A DNA stretch of 64,000 nucleotides, from NCBI GenBank assembly GCA_039091255.1, contig JAWCMQ010000001.1, forward strand, positions 62,001 to 126,000, given 5' to 3'. Numbering within the stretch: position 1 is the first letter of the stretch; each line of letters opens with the position of its first letter. Origin of the DNA: JAWCMQ01 sp039091255 (GTDB taxonomy: Archaea > Aenigmatarchaeota > Aenigmatarchaeia > GW2011-AR5 > JACRAC01). The translations under genes were made by a program, and so were the position numbers. The notes beneath the pieces are model-generated. The model did no database searches and had not been told where the DNA came from. It saw only the letters and a list, made by a program, of their open reading frames with translations. Positions 32,242 to 40,984 of this stretch are shown piece by piece.

Positions 32242-32655
32242 CTACTCGAAAATCAGCGTCGATTGGCGGTTGCCAGACATGAGGATGGCGACAAGCGTCC
32301 CGTGGCCGCCCAGCGCCTCGGCTTTGTGCGGCAGCCGCTTCGGCACGAAAACGGCTGCCGGCGACTCGACCTCGTAATGCTCGTCGCCGAGCACGAACTT
32401 GTACCGCAGTTTCTTGCCGGTTTCCTTGCACCCAAGAACAAGGTAGACCTCGTCGCACTTGTGCGCATGGATGCCCGCGTAGGGCGGCGCATCCTTCGGC
32501 ACGCCGGAAATCTCGTGTATGGAAACGTGGCAATTCGCCGCAGGCACGATGTCCGAGGACATCATCAGCATGCGCTTTATGAACTCGGCGCGCTTGTGAC
32601 CTCGCAGCTCATGCACAGGCTGGATGATGCCCCGAGAAATGTTCTTCTCAAACAT
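32242..32655 (-). CDS. Cupin-domain protein, 137 aa
   Basis: The metal-site pattern of cupins is present: GIHAHKCDEVYLVLGC (HxH then E) in motif 1 and VFVPKRLPHKAEAL (second histidine) in motif 2. The length fits a single-domain cupin. The substrate is not evident. It lies 24 bases before the end of the FcoT-like gene on the same strand, so the two are probably cotranscribed. Confidence 0.75.
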   Translation of the reverse strand: MFEKNISRGIIQPVHELRGHKRAEFIKRMLMMSSDIVPAANCHVSIHEISGVPKDAPPYAGIHAHKCDEVYLVLGCKETGKKLRYKFVLGDEHYEVESPAAVFVPKRLPHKAEALGGHGTLVAILMSGNRQSTLIFE

Positions 32656-32679
32656 GACGATAGTAGGAAGCGAAAGTAT

Positions 32680-33261
32680 TTATTGGCTAGGGAGCTTTAG
32701 CGCAAGCTCCAGATCCCCTTTGCATTTTCNNNNNNNNNNNNNNNNNNNNNNNNNNNNNNNNNNNNNNNNNNNNNNNNNNNNNNNNNNNNNNNNNNNNNNN
32801 NNNNNNNNNNNNNNNNNNNNNNNNNNTTCTCTCTCGAACTCGAAGCTTAAGCGAGCAAGGTGCAGGTCGCGGCGATTTTTGGCCTTCTCCACTTTTACGC
32901 CTCCGTGAACGAATTCTGCGTCCTTGGGGATGGGCTTCTCGAACCTTATGCGCGAATCTATTATGAACATGTTTTCTTTCATCAGCGCCGCGTAATCCGG
33001 AAATTTCACAGCCGGCCCGAGCATGCCTTGAGGCAGCCATACGCCGAAAGCGGCATAGCATAGCTGGTTCAGGCATAGCTGCGCTTCGATCGCGGTCATA
33101 TGCTTCATGTCCTGCGCATAAGCTGTCGGGCCCAGAATGAATTTGCCGTTCGCGCTTGGATAGTCCACATCGGCTTCTACGAGGTATCGGCAGTTAGGAT
33201 TGTAAAGCTCTAGCACTCGGCGCAGCGTTTCATGCGGAACTTGCATATTGATGAACGCCAT
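32680..33261 (-). CDS. FcoT-like hotdog-fold protein (acyl thioester hydrolase/dehydratase), interrupted by an N run
   Basis: The segment MTAIEAQLCLNQLCYAAFGVW resembles the hotdog central helix of FcoT-type proteins. It is followed by beta strands including FIIDSRIRFEKPIPKDAEF and RDLHLARLSFEFERE. The C-terminal strand KCKGDLELALKLP follows a run of 97 N (32730-32826). If the N run plus two bases is removed, EFERE joins KCKGDLELAL in frame, giving a full protein of about 160 residues. The substrate is unknown, and no acyl carrier protein gene is in the window. Confidence 0.6.
   Translation of the reverse strand: MAFINMQVPHETLRRVLELYNPNCRYLVEADVDYPSANGKFILGPTAYAQDMKHMTAIEAQLCLNQLCYAAFGVWLPQGMLGPAVKFPDYAALMKENMFIIDSRIRFEKPIPKDAEFVHGGVKVEKAKNRRDLHLARLSFEFEREXXXXXXXXXXXXXXXXXXXXXXXXXXXXXXXXXKCKGDLELALKLPSQ
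32730..32826. other. Assembly gap (97 N)
   Basis: The gap lies inside the hotdog gene. The frame either side is consistent with little or no missing sequence. Confidence 0.7.
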
Positions 33262-33315
33262 CAGAAAAAATATAAAGGCTTAATCTTGCGAATCGGAGGC
33301 TTCCGCAAACATCGT

Positions 33316-34041
33316 TTACGCTATCTCGTACGTCACGCTGACGCTCGCGCTGACCTCTACCTGGCCCGGCGTTATCTCCGTCGCTGCTTCAGCTGCCAGC
33401 GCTCTGGTGTACGGCACGATAGAAACATACCCTTCGCTCGCCCGAACGACTCGAGTAACGCGCACGCCGAGCCCTTGCGCAGCCGCGTCCGCCCGTTCAC
33501 GCGCATTCGCGCCCGCCTGCTCAAGCGCCTGCTTTCGATAATCGGCTTCTTTTGCGGTCGACAGGCCGAACGTCACGCTGTCCACGCGGTTCGCCCCGCC
33601 GCTCACCGCAGCGTCTACATAATCTCCTGCCTTGTTGAGGTTCGATGATTTTATCTTGAGGATATGGACCGTCCGATAGCCGACGATTTCCATCCGTTCG
33701 GTCGTCTTGTTCCACTCGCGCGCGATTTCAAGATAGTATGATGCGGTCGTCACGTTCTCTGCCGTCAGCCCCTTGCGCTCGAGAGCCGACCTTATTGCAG
33801 ATATGAGCCCTGCGTTCGCCCGCTGGGAGTCATCCGCTTCCGCCGCAAGCGTCTCGGCGCCAGCAAGTATGACGACTTCGTCCGGAGCGGCACTGAGCGT
33901 TGCCGTGCCTGTCACGGAAAGGCGGTTCTCCTCCTCGAGCTGGTTGATTACGGTAGGCCTCAGAAAGCCGAACGCGCCCACGATCACTATCGCGCCTATC
34001 AGCGCAAGAATGATATATTGCGACCATTTTTCCGTGATCAT
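33316..34041 (-). CDS. SIMPL-domain (DUF541) protein with N-terminal membrane anchor
   Basis: One N-terminal helix (YIILALIGAIVIVGAFGFL) anchors a domain that starts LSVTGTATLSAAPDEVVILAGAET, the conserved beginning of SIMPL proteins, and runs through AREWNKTTERMEIVGYRTVH and QALEQAGANARERADAAAQGLG to a final VSVTYEI strand. The 241-residue length is normal. The function of the family is unclear, and most members sit outside the membrane. Confidence 0.85.
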   Translation of the reverse strand: MITEKWSQYIILALIGAIVIVGAFGFLRPTVINQLEEENRLSVTGTATLSAAPDEVVILAGAETLAAEADDSQRANAGLISAIRSALERKGLTAENVTTASYYLEIAREWNKTTERMEIVGYRTVHILKIKSSNLNKAGDYVDAAVSGGANRVDSVTFGLSTAKEADYRKQALEQAGANARERADAAAQGLGVRVTRVVRASEGYVSIVPYTRALAAEAATEITPGQVEVSASVSVTYEIA

Positions 34042-34134
34042 GCTGTAGAGTAGCGAATCCCAGAATTTAAAGATGCCCTATTGTTAGGGCGAGCGCCCAA
34101 TCCCTTAAAAAAGGCTTGCGCCTTAAATGATAGC

Positions 34135-34560
34135 ATGAAAAAGCTGATTCGCGTCGGATTTTGGCGCAGGTTCTGGGCACATATGCTTGACTGGCTATTC
34201 CTCAACATAGTTGTCCTGATTGCGCTCGTGGTTTCTAGCATGCTGCTTGGCGCAGCTTACATAGACGAAACGCCAGACACATTCGTCGCATTGCTCTACA
34301 TAGGCGGCACGGCGCTGACACTCCTATACTTCACGTTCATGGAAGGCAGGCGCGGCCAAACGCTGGGCAAGATGGCGGCGGGAATAATCGTTGTCGGCGA
34401 AGACGGCCGCAAGATATCGTACGGCCAGGCGCTCCTGAGACGCATCGGTTTGCTAATACCGTTCTTCAACATAATCGATGCGCTCTGCATTCTCCGCCAG
34501 AGTAAGCAGAGGATATTCGACAATGTCGCGCGCACGATTGTCGTTGAAGTCAAAAAGTGA
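34135..34560 (+). CDS. RDD-family membrane protein
   Basis: The signature RRFWAHMLDWLFLN (Arg and the membrane Asp) opens the first helix. A second helix pair (VALLYIGGTALTLLYFTFM) and EGRRGQTLGKMAAGI follow, then a C-terminal segment (RQSKQRIFDNVARTIVV) with the usual late RIFDN. RDD proteins are small membrane proteins of mostly unknown role, some linked to transport. ATG 34135 is the natural start, and the 18-codon upstream extension is untypical. Confidence 0.85.
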   Translation: MKKLIRVGFWRRFWAHMLDWLFLNIVVLIALVVSSMLLGAAYIDETPDTFVALLYIGGTALTLLYFTFMEGRRGQTLGKMAAGIIVVGEDGRKISYGQALLRRIGLLIPFFNIIDALCILRQSKQRIFDNVARTIVVEVKK

Positions 34561-34599
34561 GGCGCTATTATTTCATACATAAATTGCTATTCTAGCTAC

Positions 34600-35325
34600 C
34601 TAGAATAGCAGCGTCACCATGAGCGAGAATATCGCAAGGCTGCCCAAGTCCGCGACCGAAGTGGCTATAGGTATCAGGAAGTTGTTCGGGTCTTCCTTCT
34701 TCGAGAAGATGTAAAAGCCGCCGATGATGGACAAAAAGAACACGAGCCCCACCAGCACAATCGTGGCGAATAGCGCTATCTCAAGCACGCGCATGAACAG
34801 CGCCACATCGATCGCAAAGCCGTGCGCAACAGCTATCCATGTCGCCGCAGTTCCCAGATATGTGGCGGATATAAGCGCCACAGCATTGACCATGTGAAAC
34901 AGCTTGTGCAGATGCGGCGAAGACCACCAGCCCTTTTTCCGGACATGGCCGAGATACAGCATGACCGCGAACCGCGACGCTACGATGGTGCCAAAATCGC
35001 CTATCATGTCATTCAGCGCCGGCAGCATCACAAGCAGCGGGACAATCGCGACGACCATTGATTGCACGGCTTGTAACCCGATGCCTCCGGCGGAGCTGAT
35101 TATTGACGCAAGTATCAGGATGCGTATGCTCTCCTTGATGATGACGTGCGATACGTGGGATTTTGGCCCGTACTCCTTCATGTAGAAGATGGTCCTTCGA
35201 CTTATCCTGTACTTCTTGCGCACGTGGTGCACTATCGGATGCCAGCGTTTGCGGGGCACGCGCTGCAATCGCCGCCGAACGCCATGCGGCAAGCGCCGTT
35301 TCGGATGGCCAGCCATAATCATCAC
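34600..35325 (-). CDS. MgtE-like integral membrane protein, second half-type protein
   Basis: The protein has a basic N-terminus of about 60 residues, then five hydrophobic helices. Two features mirror the MgtE/SLC41 channel domain: LLVMLPALNDMIGDFGTIVASR (compare the PGF..M.GN.G..LA.R motif) and KKEDPNNFLIPIATSVADLGS (compare the acidic D-P-N....T..D..S motif). MgtE moves Mg2+ and other divalent ions. It overlaps the upstream MgtE-like gene by four bases, which suggests two halves of one heterodimeric channel. Confidence 0.7.
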   Translation of the reverse strand: MMIMAGHPKRRLPHGVRRRLQRVPRKRWHPIVHHVRKKYRISRRTIFYMKEYGPKSHVSHVIIKESIRILILASIISSAGGIGLQAVQSMVVAIVPLLVMLPALNDMIGDFGTIVASRFAVMLYLGHVRKKGWWSSPHLHKLFHMVNAVALISATYLGTAATWIAVAHGFAIDVALFMRVLEIALFATIVLVGLVFFLSIIGGFYIFSKKEDPNNFLIPIATSVADLGSLAIFSLMVTLLF

Positions 35326-35894
35326 ATCACAAGCACTATCGCAGCCAGCAGCGCTACGACCGATATTATGTCGCCTACGGTCGTGACATAGGGTCCCATG
35401 ATGTTGTCCGGGTCATGGCCGCGCTTGAACAGCCAGAACGTGACGAGCACAGTCGCGGGAATCTCGATGACGTTTGACAGCATGCCCGCGATTATGGCTA
35501 TGTAAATCAGCGCTGCGTTGTCGATGCCGAACAGGAACGCGCTGGCTAGGTAAGCGATGAGCCCAAGTATGAAGCTGACGGTTATCGCAAGAAAAACATC
35601 GGCGACCAGGTTGCCGCGCAAAATCCGGTTCCTGCGGATGCGCGGCCGCAGCGCGCCTGTCCAGAGCCCTGACCCCAGGCGTGCTGCCAGCGTGCCCGAT
35701 ATGTTGCCGCGCATCTCGAGGAAGCCGGGCAGGAGTATGAACATGCCTGGAACGAGCGCTATCTGCCCCGTGGCAGAGGCAAGGATTGTTCCTGCAAGAA
35801 GCCCGCCTGTGATGGAGATGAGCTCGCTGCCGAGCATCTCGCCAAAGTCCTTCCAGCCAAGCGTCGGCCGCGCAAGCCTGGCGACGTGTGCCAT
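35322..35894 (-). CDS. MgtE-like integral membrane protein, first half-type protein
   Basis: It carries the clear MgtE channel motif LLPGFLEMRGNISGTLAARLGSGLW and a second motif RGHDPDNIMGPYVTTVGDIISV, with about five membrane helices in 190 residues. The cytoplasmic N and CBS domains of bacterial MgtE are absent, as in SLC41-like half proteins. The ATG of the partner gene overlaps its stop. Together they would form a divalent cation channel or transporter. Confidence 0.75.
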   Translation of the reverse strand: MAHVARLARPTLGWKDFGEMLGSELISITGGLLAGTILASATGQIALVPGMFILLPGFLEMRGNISGTLAARLGSGLWTGALRPRIRRNRILRGNLVADVFLAITVSFILGLIAYLASAFLFGIDNAALIYIAIIAGMLSNVIEIPATVLVTFWLFKRGHDPDNIMGPYVTTVGDIISVVALLAAIVLVM

Positions 35895-35930
35895 GATATA
35901 GAATCAGAAGGGCGCTAAATAAAGCTGCCT

Positions 35931-37529
35931 CTACTCCAGTTTTTGAGGTGCGTTCTTGACGAGCGCAGGATCGCGCTTGTAGAGGTCGTCCTGAAGCTTT
36001 TTGCATGTCGCTCGTTCCCAGTCGGCTATCTTCGTCGAGAACTTCTCTTGTATCCCGTCTCGGTACCACTGCGGTATCACATTGAACGCGCAGAACGGGA
36101 CGATGCGCCCGTCCGGCTGGGCGTAGTGTATGCAGCACCGCTTCACGCGCTCGATGTCATAGTTCCACAAGTCCATGAAATGCATCATGCCTACGAACAG
36201 CGACTTGTGGTGCAGTGCGCCGAGCGCCCGGTAATCGCGCTTCGCCAGTATTTTGAAAAGCAGCGATGCGAGGCTGAGCCCTTTTGGCTGCTTCCCCTTG
36301 TCTATGAATGTCCCAAGCTTCGGCAGCATCTTCAGCAGCGCGAGCTTCTTGAAGCGTGCCTGCTTTATCTCATCCGCGCGCTCATCGAGCCACTCAAGCA
36401 TGCCTTCTACATCGACAAAGCGCGGCAGCGGCACTACGTTGCCGTCATCACCTATGAACAGGTATGTCGCCGCGCCGCACGCAAAATGCGCAGACAAGTC
36501 GTACTGCGGCTTGCCCGTCACAGCTTCTACGAACCGCGTTATCGCGCCCACTGTCGGGACAGGATAGAAGTCTTCTTTTGCGACCATGCCGTTCGTTTGC
36601 GCGCTTATGCGCTCGATGACGTCGGGTATCGTTATCCGATATTTGCGCACGTCCGCTTTGGTTATGCGCCCTACAAGCGACACAGGCTGGTAGTTGACGC
36701 CGCGCACAACATCGGCGTTCTTCAGGGCATATTTCAGCACCGCCCCGACCTCATGGTCGTTCACGGTATTGATGACTGTCGGCACGAACACGATGCCCAT
36801 GCCCGTCTGCCTGCAATTCTCGATTACTTTTGGCACCTCCCAGAAGTTCTTTGGGTTCGTCTTGGCGGTCACGCCGTCCATCGACAGGTAGAGCGTATTG
36901 ACGCCGCGCTCACGGACTGCGCGAGCGAATGCCGCGTCGTTGGCTATGCGGATTCCGTTCGTGTTGAGCTGGACATGCTCGAAGCCCTCATCGCGCGCGG
37001 CTTCCAGTATTTCGAGTATCTGCGGGTGCAGCGTCGGCTCGCCGCCCGTCAGCTGGAGCGCGTTCGGCGGTACGGGCCGCTCGGCGCGCAGGTTGCGCAT
37101 CATCTCGCGGATTTGCTCGAGGCTCGGCTCGTAGACGTACCCCATTGCCTTGGCGTAAAAGAAGCAGTACCAGCACGCGAGGTCGCAGCGATTGGTGACC
37201 ACGATGTTTGCCAGCGCCGTGTGCGACGCATGCAGCTTGCACATCCCGCAATCCTTCGGGCACACAGGGTCGGCTTTGTCGACAGCAGGGTTTTCGATGC
37301 GCTTGCCGTCATGCGCCCAGCTTTCAAAGCGCTTGTACATTCCGTAGTCGCCGAAATAAAGGTCTTCGAAGATGCCATGCTTCGGGCACTTTTTGATGAT
37401 GTAGACCTTTCCCGAGTTCTCGAAAATCTTCGCATCCAGCATTTCAAGGCACTCGGGGCACAGCGATTTCGTGTTCTTAAGAAGCGTGCTCGCCGGCTTA
37501 GAAGCCGCAATCGAGGCTGGTTTGCGCAT
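35931..37529 (-). CDS. Radical SAM protein of the MJ0619/tetraether lipid synthase-like family
   Basis: The radical SAM cluster motif is NRCDLACWYC (C115-x3-C119-x2-C122), followed by LTGGEPTLHP, LNTNGIRI and LYLSMDGV. Before it lie a rubredoxin-like part (C24-P-E-C27, C48-PKH) and a CPKDCGMCKL cluster (C90, C94, C97). Late cysteines (FACGAAT, RCCIHYAQPDGRIVPFCAFN) complete a set like that of the MJ0619 group. Tetraether lipid synthases, which join archaeol tails into biphytanyl chains, belong to this group. The length of 532 residues fits. Function by family only; other members act on cofactors. Confidence 0.75.
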   Translation of the reverse strand: MRKPASIAASKPASTLLKNTKSLCPECLEMLDAKIFENSGKVYIIKKCPKHGIFEDLYFGDYGMYKRFESWAHDGKRIENPAVDKADPVCPKDCGMCKLHASHTALANIVVTNRCDLACWYCFFYAKAMGYVYEPSLEQIREMMRNLRAERPVPPNALQLTGGEPTLHPQILEILEAARDEGFEHVQLNTNGIRIANDAAFARAVRERGVNTLYLSMDGVTAKTNPKNFWEVPKVIENCRQTGMGIVFVPTVINTVNDHEVGAVLKYALKNADVVRGVNYQPVSLVGRITKADVRKYRITIPDVIERISAQTNGMVAKEDFYPVPTVGAITRFVEAVTGKPQYDLSAHFACGAATYLFIGDDGNVVPLPRFVDVEGMLEWLDERADEIKQARFKKLALLKMLPKLGTFIDKGKQPKGLSLASLLFKILAKRDYRALGALHHKSLFVGMMHFMDLWNYDIERVKRCCIHYAQPDGRIVPFCAFNVIPQWYRDGIQEKFSTKIADWERATCKKLQDDLYKRDPALVKNAPQKLE

Positions 37530-37622
37530 GGTATCGGTTCCAGACTTGCATACGAGTCTTTAAATTCGGAATCGGCAATCATTTAAGAACTTTTCGCATA
37601 ATGCATCGGAAAGGTGACAATC

Positions 37623-37820
37623 GTGGAAGCGAACGAAGAGCAGCGCGCAAAGCAGAGATGCCTGTCGGCATGCATGCTGCTGGAAGCCGCCAAGGACTAT
37701 ATCAAAGCGTTCACGCGCGACGGACGCTACGAAGGCGAACCGTGGGTCTTGGGCGCATACGGGCAGCTGGAAGCCTTTGTGCGAAAGGAAAGCATCGAAG
37801 CACGAAGGCAATCGCCCTAA
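37623..37820 (+). CDS. Small hypothetical protein, 65 aa
   Basis: A GTG at 37623 (MEANEEQRAKQRCLSACMLL) follows GGTGA at a good distance. A GTG at 37614 is also in frame. The protein is helical and charged, with one aromatic segment (GEPWVLGAYGQLEAFV). I do not recognise it. It is convergent with a possible tiny minus-strand gene. Confidence 0.4.
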   Translation: MEANEEQRAKQRCLSACMLLEAAKDYIKAFTRDGRYEGEPWVLGAYGQLEAFVRKESIEARRQSP

Positions 37821-37915
37821 CGCGCCTTCTCTCCCCACTTGAAGCCGCGCCGGTAAAGCCTGCGATATTTCTTCTTCCGCTGGTATTCAAAAGCCTCTTG
37901 GCGCTCTTCGCCCAT
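37817..37915 (-). CDS. Possible very small basic protein, 32 aa
   Basis: An ATG at 37915 opens MGEERQEAFEYQRKKKYRRL and stops at 37817. On the minus strand, TATATAAAAC lies about 25 bases before the ATG. The strongly basic helix could bind RNA. Evidence is only the ORF, the composition and the TATA-like box. Confidence 0.3.
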   Translation of the reverse strand: MGEERQEAFEYQRKKKYRRLYRRGFKWGEKAR

Positions 37916-37980
37916 ATCAACTTTTCGAACTCATTGTTTTATATAGATTAGTTTCCACAAACATCCATCCCGTGAGCATT

Positions 37981-39000
37981 ATGTCCGATGTGCCAGATTC
38001 TTCAGAGGCATCGCATGCGCCAAGGAAGGCGATTTCGCACGTCACGATATGGCAGATAATCGTCATCCTGCTCGCTATTGCGCTGGCTGTAAGCGTCATT
38101 ACGAAAGGCTTCACGTTCACAGGCGCCGCGACCGCCGGCGTCACGGCGCAGCAGGCTGGCCAGAAGGCCATATCGTACATCAACGCGCTTATGCAAGGGC
38201 AGGCTACAGCCACGCTGGTCAACGCATCGGAGCAGAACGGCATCTACAAGATTGATATCAGCATCGACGGCGAAGAAACGTCGGTCTACGTCACAAAGGA
38301 TGGCGCAATGATGCTTGCAGGCGCTTACGACCTGACGCGCCAGCTTCCGGCAGCCTCATCGGGAAGCTCGAACGAAGGAAGCGGCTCGAGCGCAGGGTAC
38401 CCCAAGTCTGACAAGCCGCTCGTCGAGCTGTTCGTCATGTCGTTCTGTCCGTACGGTGTACAGGCCGAGAATGCAATGAAGCCCGTCGTCGACCTGCTTG
38501 GCGACAGTGCAGACTTCAAGATAAAATTCATAGTCAATGTCGCAGGAACTACGCCTGATAGCGTGCAGTCGCTGCATGGTGCGCCCGAAGCGATGGAAGA
38601 CCTGAGGCAGGTCTGCGTGCGAGAGAATTACAACCAATCGACGCTTTGGGCATACGTTTCAGAAATAAACGAGAATTGCTATTCCATCTATCGAAACGCG
38701 ACAGCGATGGACGCATGCTGGCGCGCAGCCGCGGAAGAGGCTGGTATCAACGCGACGCTCGTTGAGAGTTGCGTGAACGAAACAGCGGTCATTGCCATAT
38801 CTGAGGACGAGGCCGACGCTGAGGCATATCGCGTCACAGGTTCGCCGACTCTCATCATAAACGGCCAGCACTACAGCGGCTCCCGTTCGTCGGAAGCGTT
38901 CAAGACCGCGATATGCTCGGCGTTCAACACCCCGCCGGCAGCATGCAATCAGACGCTGAGCTCCACAGCCAGCCAGGCAAGCGGCGGCTGCGGAGCGTAA
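37981..39000 (+). CDS. Membrane-anchored thioredoxin-fold (DsbA/DsbC-like) protein
   Basis: An N-terminal anchor (TIWQIIVILLAIALAVSVIT) is followed by a PepSY-like segment (QQAGQKAISYINALM...IDGEETSVYVTKDG), a Ser/Gly linker and a thioredoxin-fold domain whose active site is SFCPYG near residue 155. A cis-Pro loop, TGSPTLIINGQHYSG, is present. More cysteines and NxS/T sites lie in the insertion, and the end is SGGCGA. It probably acts outside the membrane in disulfide formation or exchange. It starts at ATG 37981, or GTG 37972. Confidence 0.8.
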   Translation: MSDVPDSSEASHAPRKAISHVTIWQIIVILLAIALAVSVITKGFTFTGAATAGVTAQQAGQKAISYINALMQGQATATLVNASEQNGIYKIDISIDGEETSVYVTKDGAMMLAGAYDLTRQLPAASSGSSNEGSGSSAGYPKSDKPLVELFVMSFCPYGVQAENAMKPVVDLLGDSADFKIKFIVNVAGTTPDSVQSLHGAPEAMEDLRQVCVRENYNQSTLWAYVSEINENCYSIYRNATAMDACWRAAAEEAGINATLVESCVNETAVIAISEDEADAEAYRVTGSPTLIINGQHYSGSRSSEAFKTAICSAFNTPPAACNQTLSSTASQASGGCGA

Positions 39001-39006
39001 TTTTTT
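39001..39006 (+). terminator. T-run after the thioredoxin-fold gene
   Basis: Six T follow the stop codon directly (GCGTAATTTTTTCAG). Archaeal RNA polymerase stops at such runs. The convergent iscU gene ends 28 bases further on. Confidence 0.4.
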
Positions 39007-39033
39007 CAGAATTCGCAGTTTTACGGCTTTTGC

Positions 39034-39471
39034 CTAGTTGTGCCCATGATTGCGCATATTTTGTATATGCTCGTGACGCTGCTTCAGCGTTTCAGGCATT
39101 TTGATTTTCTTCTTTGCCATATAGTCGTATATCGCCTCGGCCAGCGCGTCCGTCGCAAGGTTCGAGCAGTGCATCTTGATGGGTGGCAGACCTTCGAGCC
39201 CTGCCGCAACGTCATCCCGTGATATGGAGAGCGCTTCTTCAATCGCCTTTCCTTTCGCAAGTTCGGTTATCATGCTCGACGTTGCGATTGCGGCCGCGCA
39301 CCCGAACGTTTCGAACTTTATGTCGGCAATCTTGCCATCCTCCACCTTGATGTACATCTTCATGACATCTCCGCACACTGGGTTGCCGACCGTCCCGATG
39401 CCATCCGCTCCATCGATGCGCCCCATGTTGCGCGGATTGCGAAAGTGGTCGAGGACTTTTTCTGAGTACAT
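39034..39471 (-). CDS. iscU: Fe-S cluster scaffold protein
   Basis: The scaffold on which Fe-S clusters are assembled. The three ligand cysteines are in GNPVCGDVMK, FETFGCAAAIATSSM and IKMHCSNLA, and the protein starts YSEKVLDHFRNPRNMG as IscU proteins do. It follows iscS by four bases on the minus strand, completing the padR-iscS-iscU operon. The LPPIKMHC order is intact. Confidence 0.93.
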   Translation of the reverse strand: MYSEKVLDHFRNPRNMGRIDGADGIGTVGNPVCGDVMKMYIKVEDGKIADIKFETFGCAAAIATSSMITELAKGKAIEEALSISRDDVAAGLEGLPPIKMHCSNLATDALAEAIYDYMAKKKIKMPETLKQRHEHIQNMRNHGHN

Positions 39472-39475
39472 AGCA

Positions 39476-40639
39476 TCACTCGTATTTCGTCTTGAACGGG
39501 GATATCTCTCTTAGTTTCGCCACCGCTCGCGGAAGCGTGCGCAAAACATAATCGACATCCGCTCGAGTCGTGGCTTTTCCGATCGTCAGCCGCAGGCTGC
39601 CATGCGCCTCATGCGCCTTCAGCCCGCACGCCAGCAGCACATGCGACGGTTCGAGCGATTTGCTCGAGCACGCCGAGCCCGTGCTCGAAGCGATGCCCTC
39701 GGCGTCTAGCGCAAGGCCGAGCGCTTCGCCCTCTATGAACTTGAACCAGAATGATGCATGGTTCGGCAGCCGGGCAGTCGGATGGCCAGTCAGTGCCGAA
39801 TCAGGAATCTTTAGCGTGCCTGCTATCAGTCGGTCGCGAAGAGCAGCAAGCCGCTTGGATTCTTGTGCCATTTCTTTCATCCCCATCTCCGCCGCCTTCG
39901 CAAATCCGACTATCCCCGCCACATTTTCCGTTCCGCTTCGAAGTCCCCGCTCTTGGCCGCCGCCGTGAATGATAGGAGAGATGGTTACGCTTGAGCGCAC
40001 AAATAAGGCACCGACACCTTTAGGTCCGCCTACTTTGTGGGAAGAAACGCTCAGCATGTCGATATTCGCCAAATCGATTGGAATGTGGCAGAACGTTTGC
40101 ACAGCATCGGTGTGGAACAGCACGCCGCGCGCCCTGCATACTTCCCCTATCTCGGCGATTGGGTTTATCGTCCCTATCTCATTGTTCGCGTGCATGACTG
40201 TGGCAAGAATCGTATCCTTGCGGATAGCCTTCTCCACGTCCGCAGGGCTGACCATGCCATATTCATCGACAGGCAAATACGTTACCGCAAACCCCTCTTT
40301 CTCAAGCCACTTGCACGCATCGAGCACGGCATGGTGCTCGACCGCAGAAGTGATTATATGCTTGCCTTTCTCACGGTTGGCGAGCGCAGCGCCTATAATC
40401 GCAAGGTTATCGGCCTCGGTCCCGCCCGACGTAAAAACGATTTCGCTTTCCTTGCATCCGAGCGCTTTGGCGACGGTCGCTCGAGCGGAGTCAAGCGCCT
40501 CCTTTGCCTCGCGGCCCCAGCGGTGAATCGAAGACGCATTGCCGAACGTTCGGTCGAAATACGGCATCATCGCCTTGAGCACTTCAGGTCGGACTGGCGT
40601 CGTGGCTGCGTAATCCATATATATTTTGGACGCTGCCAT
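39476..40639 (-). CDS. iscS: Cysteine desulfurase
   Basis: This PLP enzyme takes sulfur from cysteine for Fe-S assembly. Seen are IYMDYAATTPVRPEVL, FTSGGTEADNLAI, the PLP lysine in SVSSHKVGGPKG and the catalytic cysteine loop STGSACSSKSLEPSHVLLA. The ATG at 40639 overlaps the stop of the padR gene by one base and follows GGAGGTGCAGGTA. Its 387 residues are the normal size. It is distinct from the SufS-like gene at 44264. Confidence 0.95.
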   Translation of the reverse strand: MAASKIYMDYAATTPVRPEVLKAMMPYFDRTFGNASSIHRWGREAKEALDSARATVAKALGCKESEIVFTSGGTEADNLAIIGAALANREKGKHIITSAVEHHAVLDACKWLEKEGFAVTYLPVDEYGMVSPADVEKAIRKDTILATVMHANNEIGTINPIAEIGEVCRARGVLFHTDAVQTFCHIPIDLANIDMLSVSSHKVGGPKGVGALFVRSSVTISPIIHGGGQERGLRSGTENVAGIVGFAKAAEMGMKEMAQESKRLAALRDRLIAGTLKIPDSALTGHPTARLPNHASFWFKFIEGEALGLALDAEGIASSTGSACSSKSLEPSHVLLACGLKAHEAHGSLRLTIGKATTRADVDYVLRTLPRAVAKLREISPFKTKYE

Positions 40640-40974
40640 TACCTGCACCTCCCGCATACGAAGTCTCGGAATATGCCCTGAAACGTTGCGCAGAATTCGC
40701 CGCAAGCGCGCCGCATCGCGGTTCGGCCTTTCGCGGTAAGGTGCCATACATGCCTGCGCGCGCTGTGCTTTCGCGCAATCAATCCCAACTCTTCCAGCCG
40801 CTGCAAAGTGGGATAGAGCGTGCCCTGCGTTACCTTCGTCTGCTTGAGCTCGTTCAGTGCCTTCATCAGCGCATAGCCATGCGTCGGCCGCTTCAGCAAC
40901 CACAGAATCTGCATCTGCAGCATCCCAAGCTCCAGCTCCGGTACAGTGCCGTTCTTATGTCGGTTCACAGACAT
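40639..40974 (-). CDS. PadR-family regulator with a four-cysteine C-terminus
   Basis: The winged helix of PadR proteins is clear: LGMLQMQILWLLKRPTHGYAL and TQGTLYPTLQRLEELGLIARK. The C-terminus has C91-x3-C95 and C107-x2-C110 (ACGEFC, VCGRC), where PadR proteins normally have only a dimerisation helix. It heads the operon with iscS and iscU. I infer that it senses iron or Fe-S status and controls its own operon, as IscR does in bacteria. A metal other than Fe-S (zinc) is the alternative. Confidence 0.8.
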   Translation of the reverse strand: MSVNRHKNGTVPELELGMLQMQILWLLKRPTHGYALMKALNELKQTKVTQGTLYPTLQRLEELGLIARKHSARRHVWHLTAKGRTAMRRACGEFCATFQGIFRDFVCGRCR

Positions 40975-40984
40975 ATTGGCAGTG

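Noticed and set aside
35943..37586. A 547-codon open frame on the plus strand.
   Set aside because: It lies wholly antisense to the radical SAM gene, whose motifs are unambiguous. Long antisense frames are expected at this base composition.
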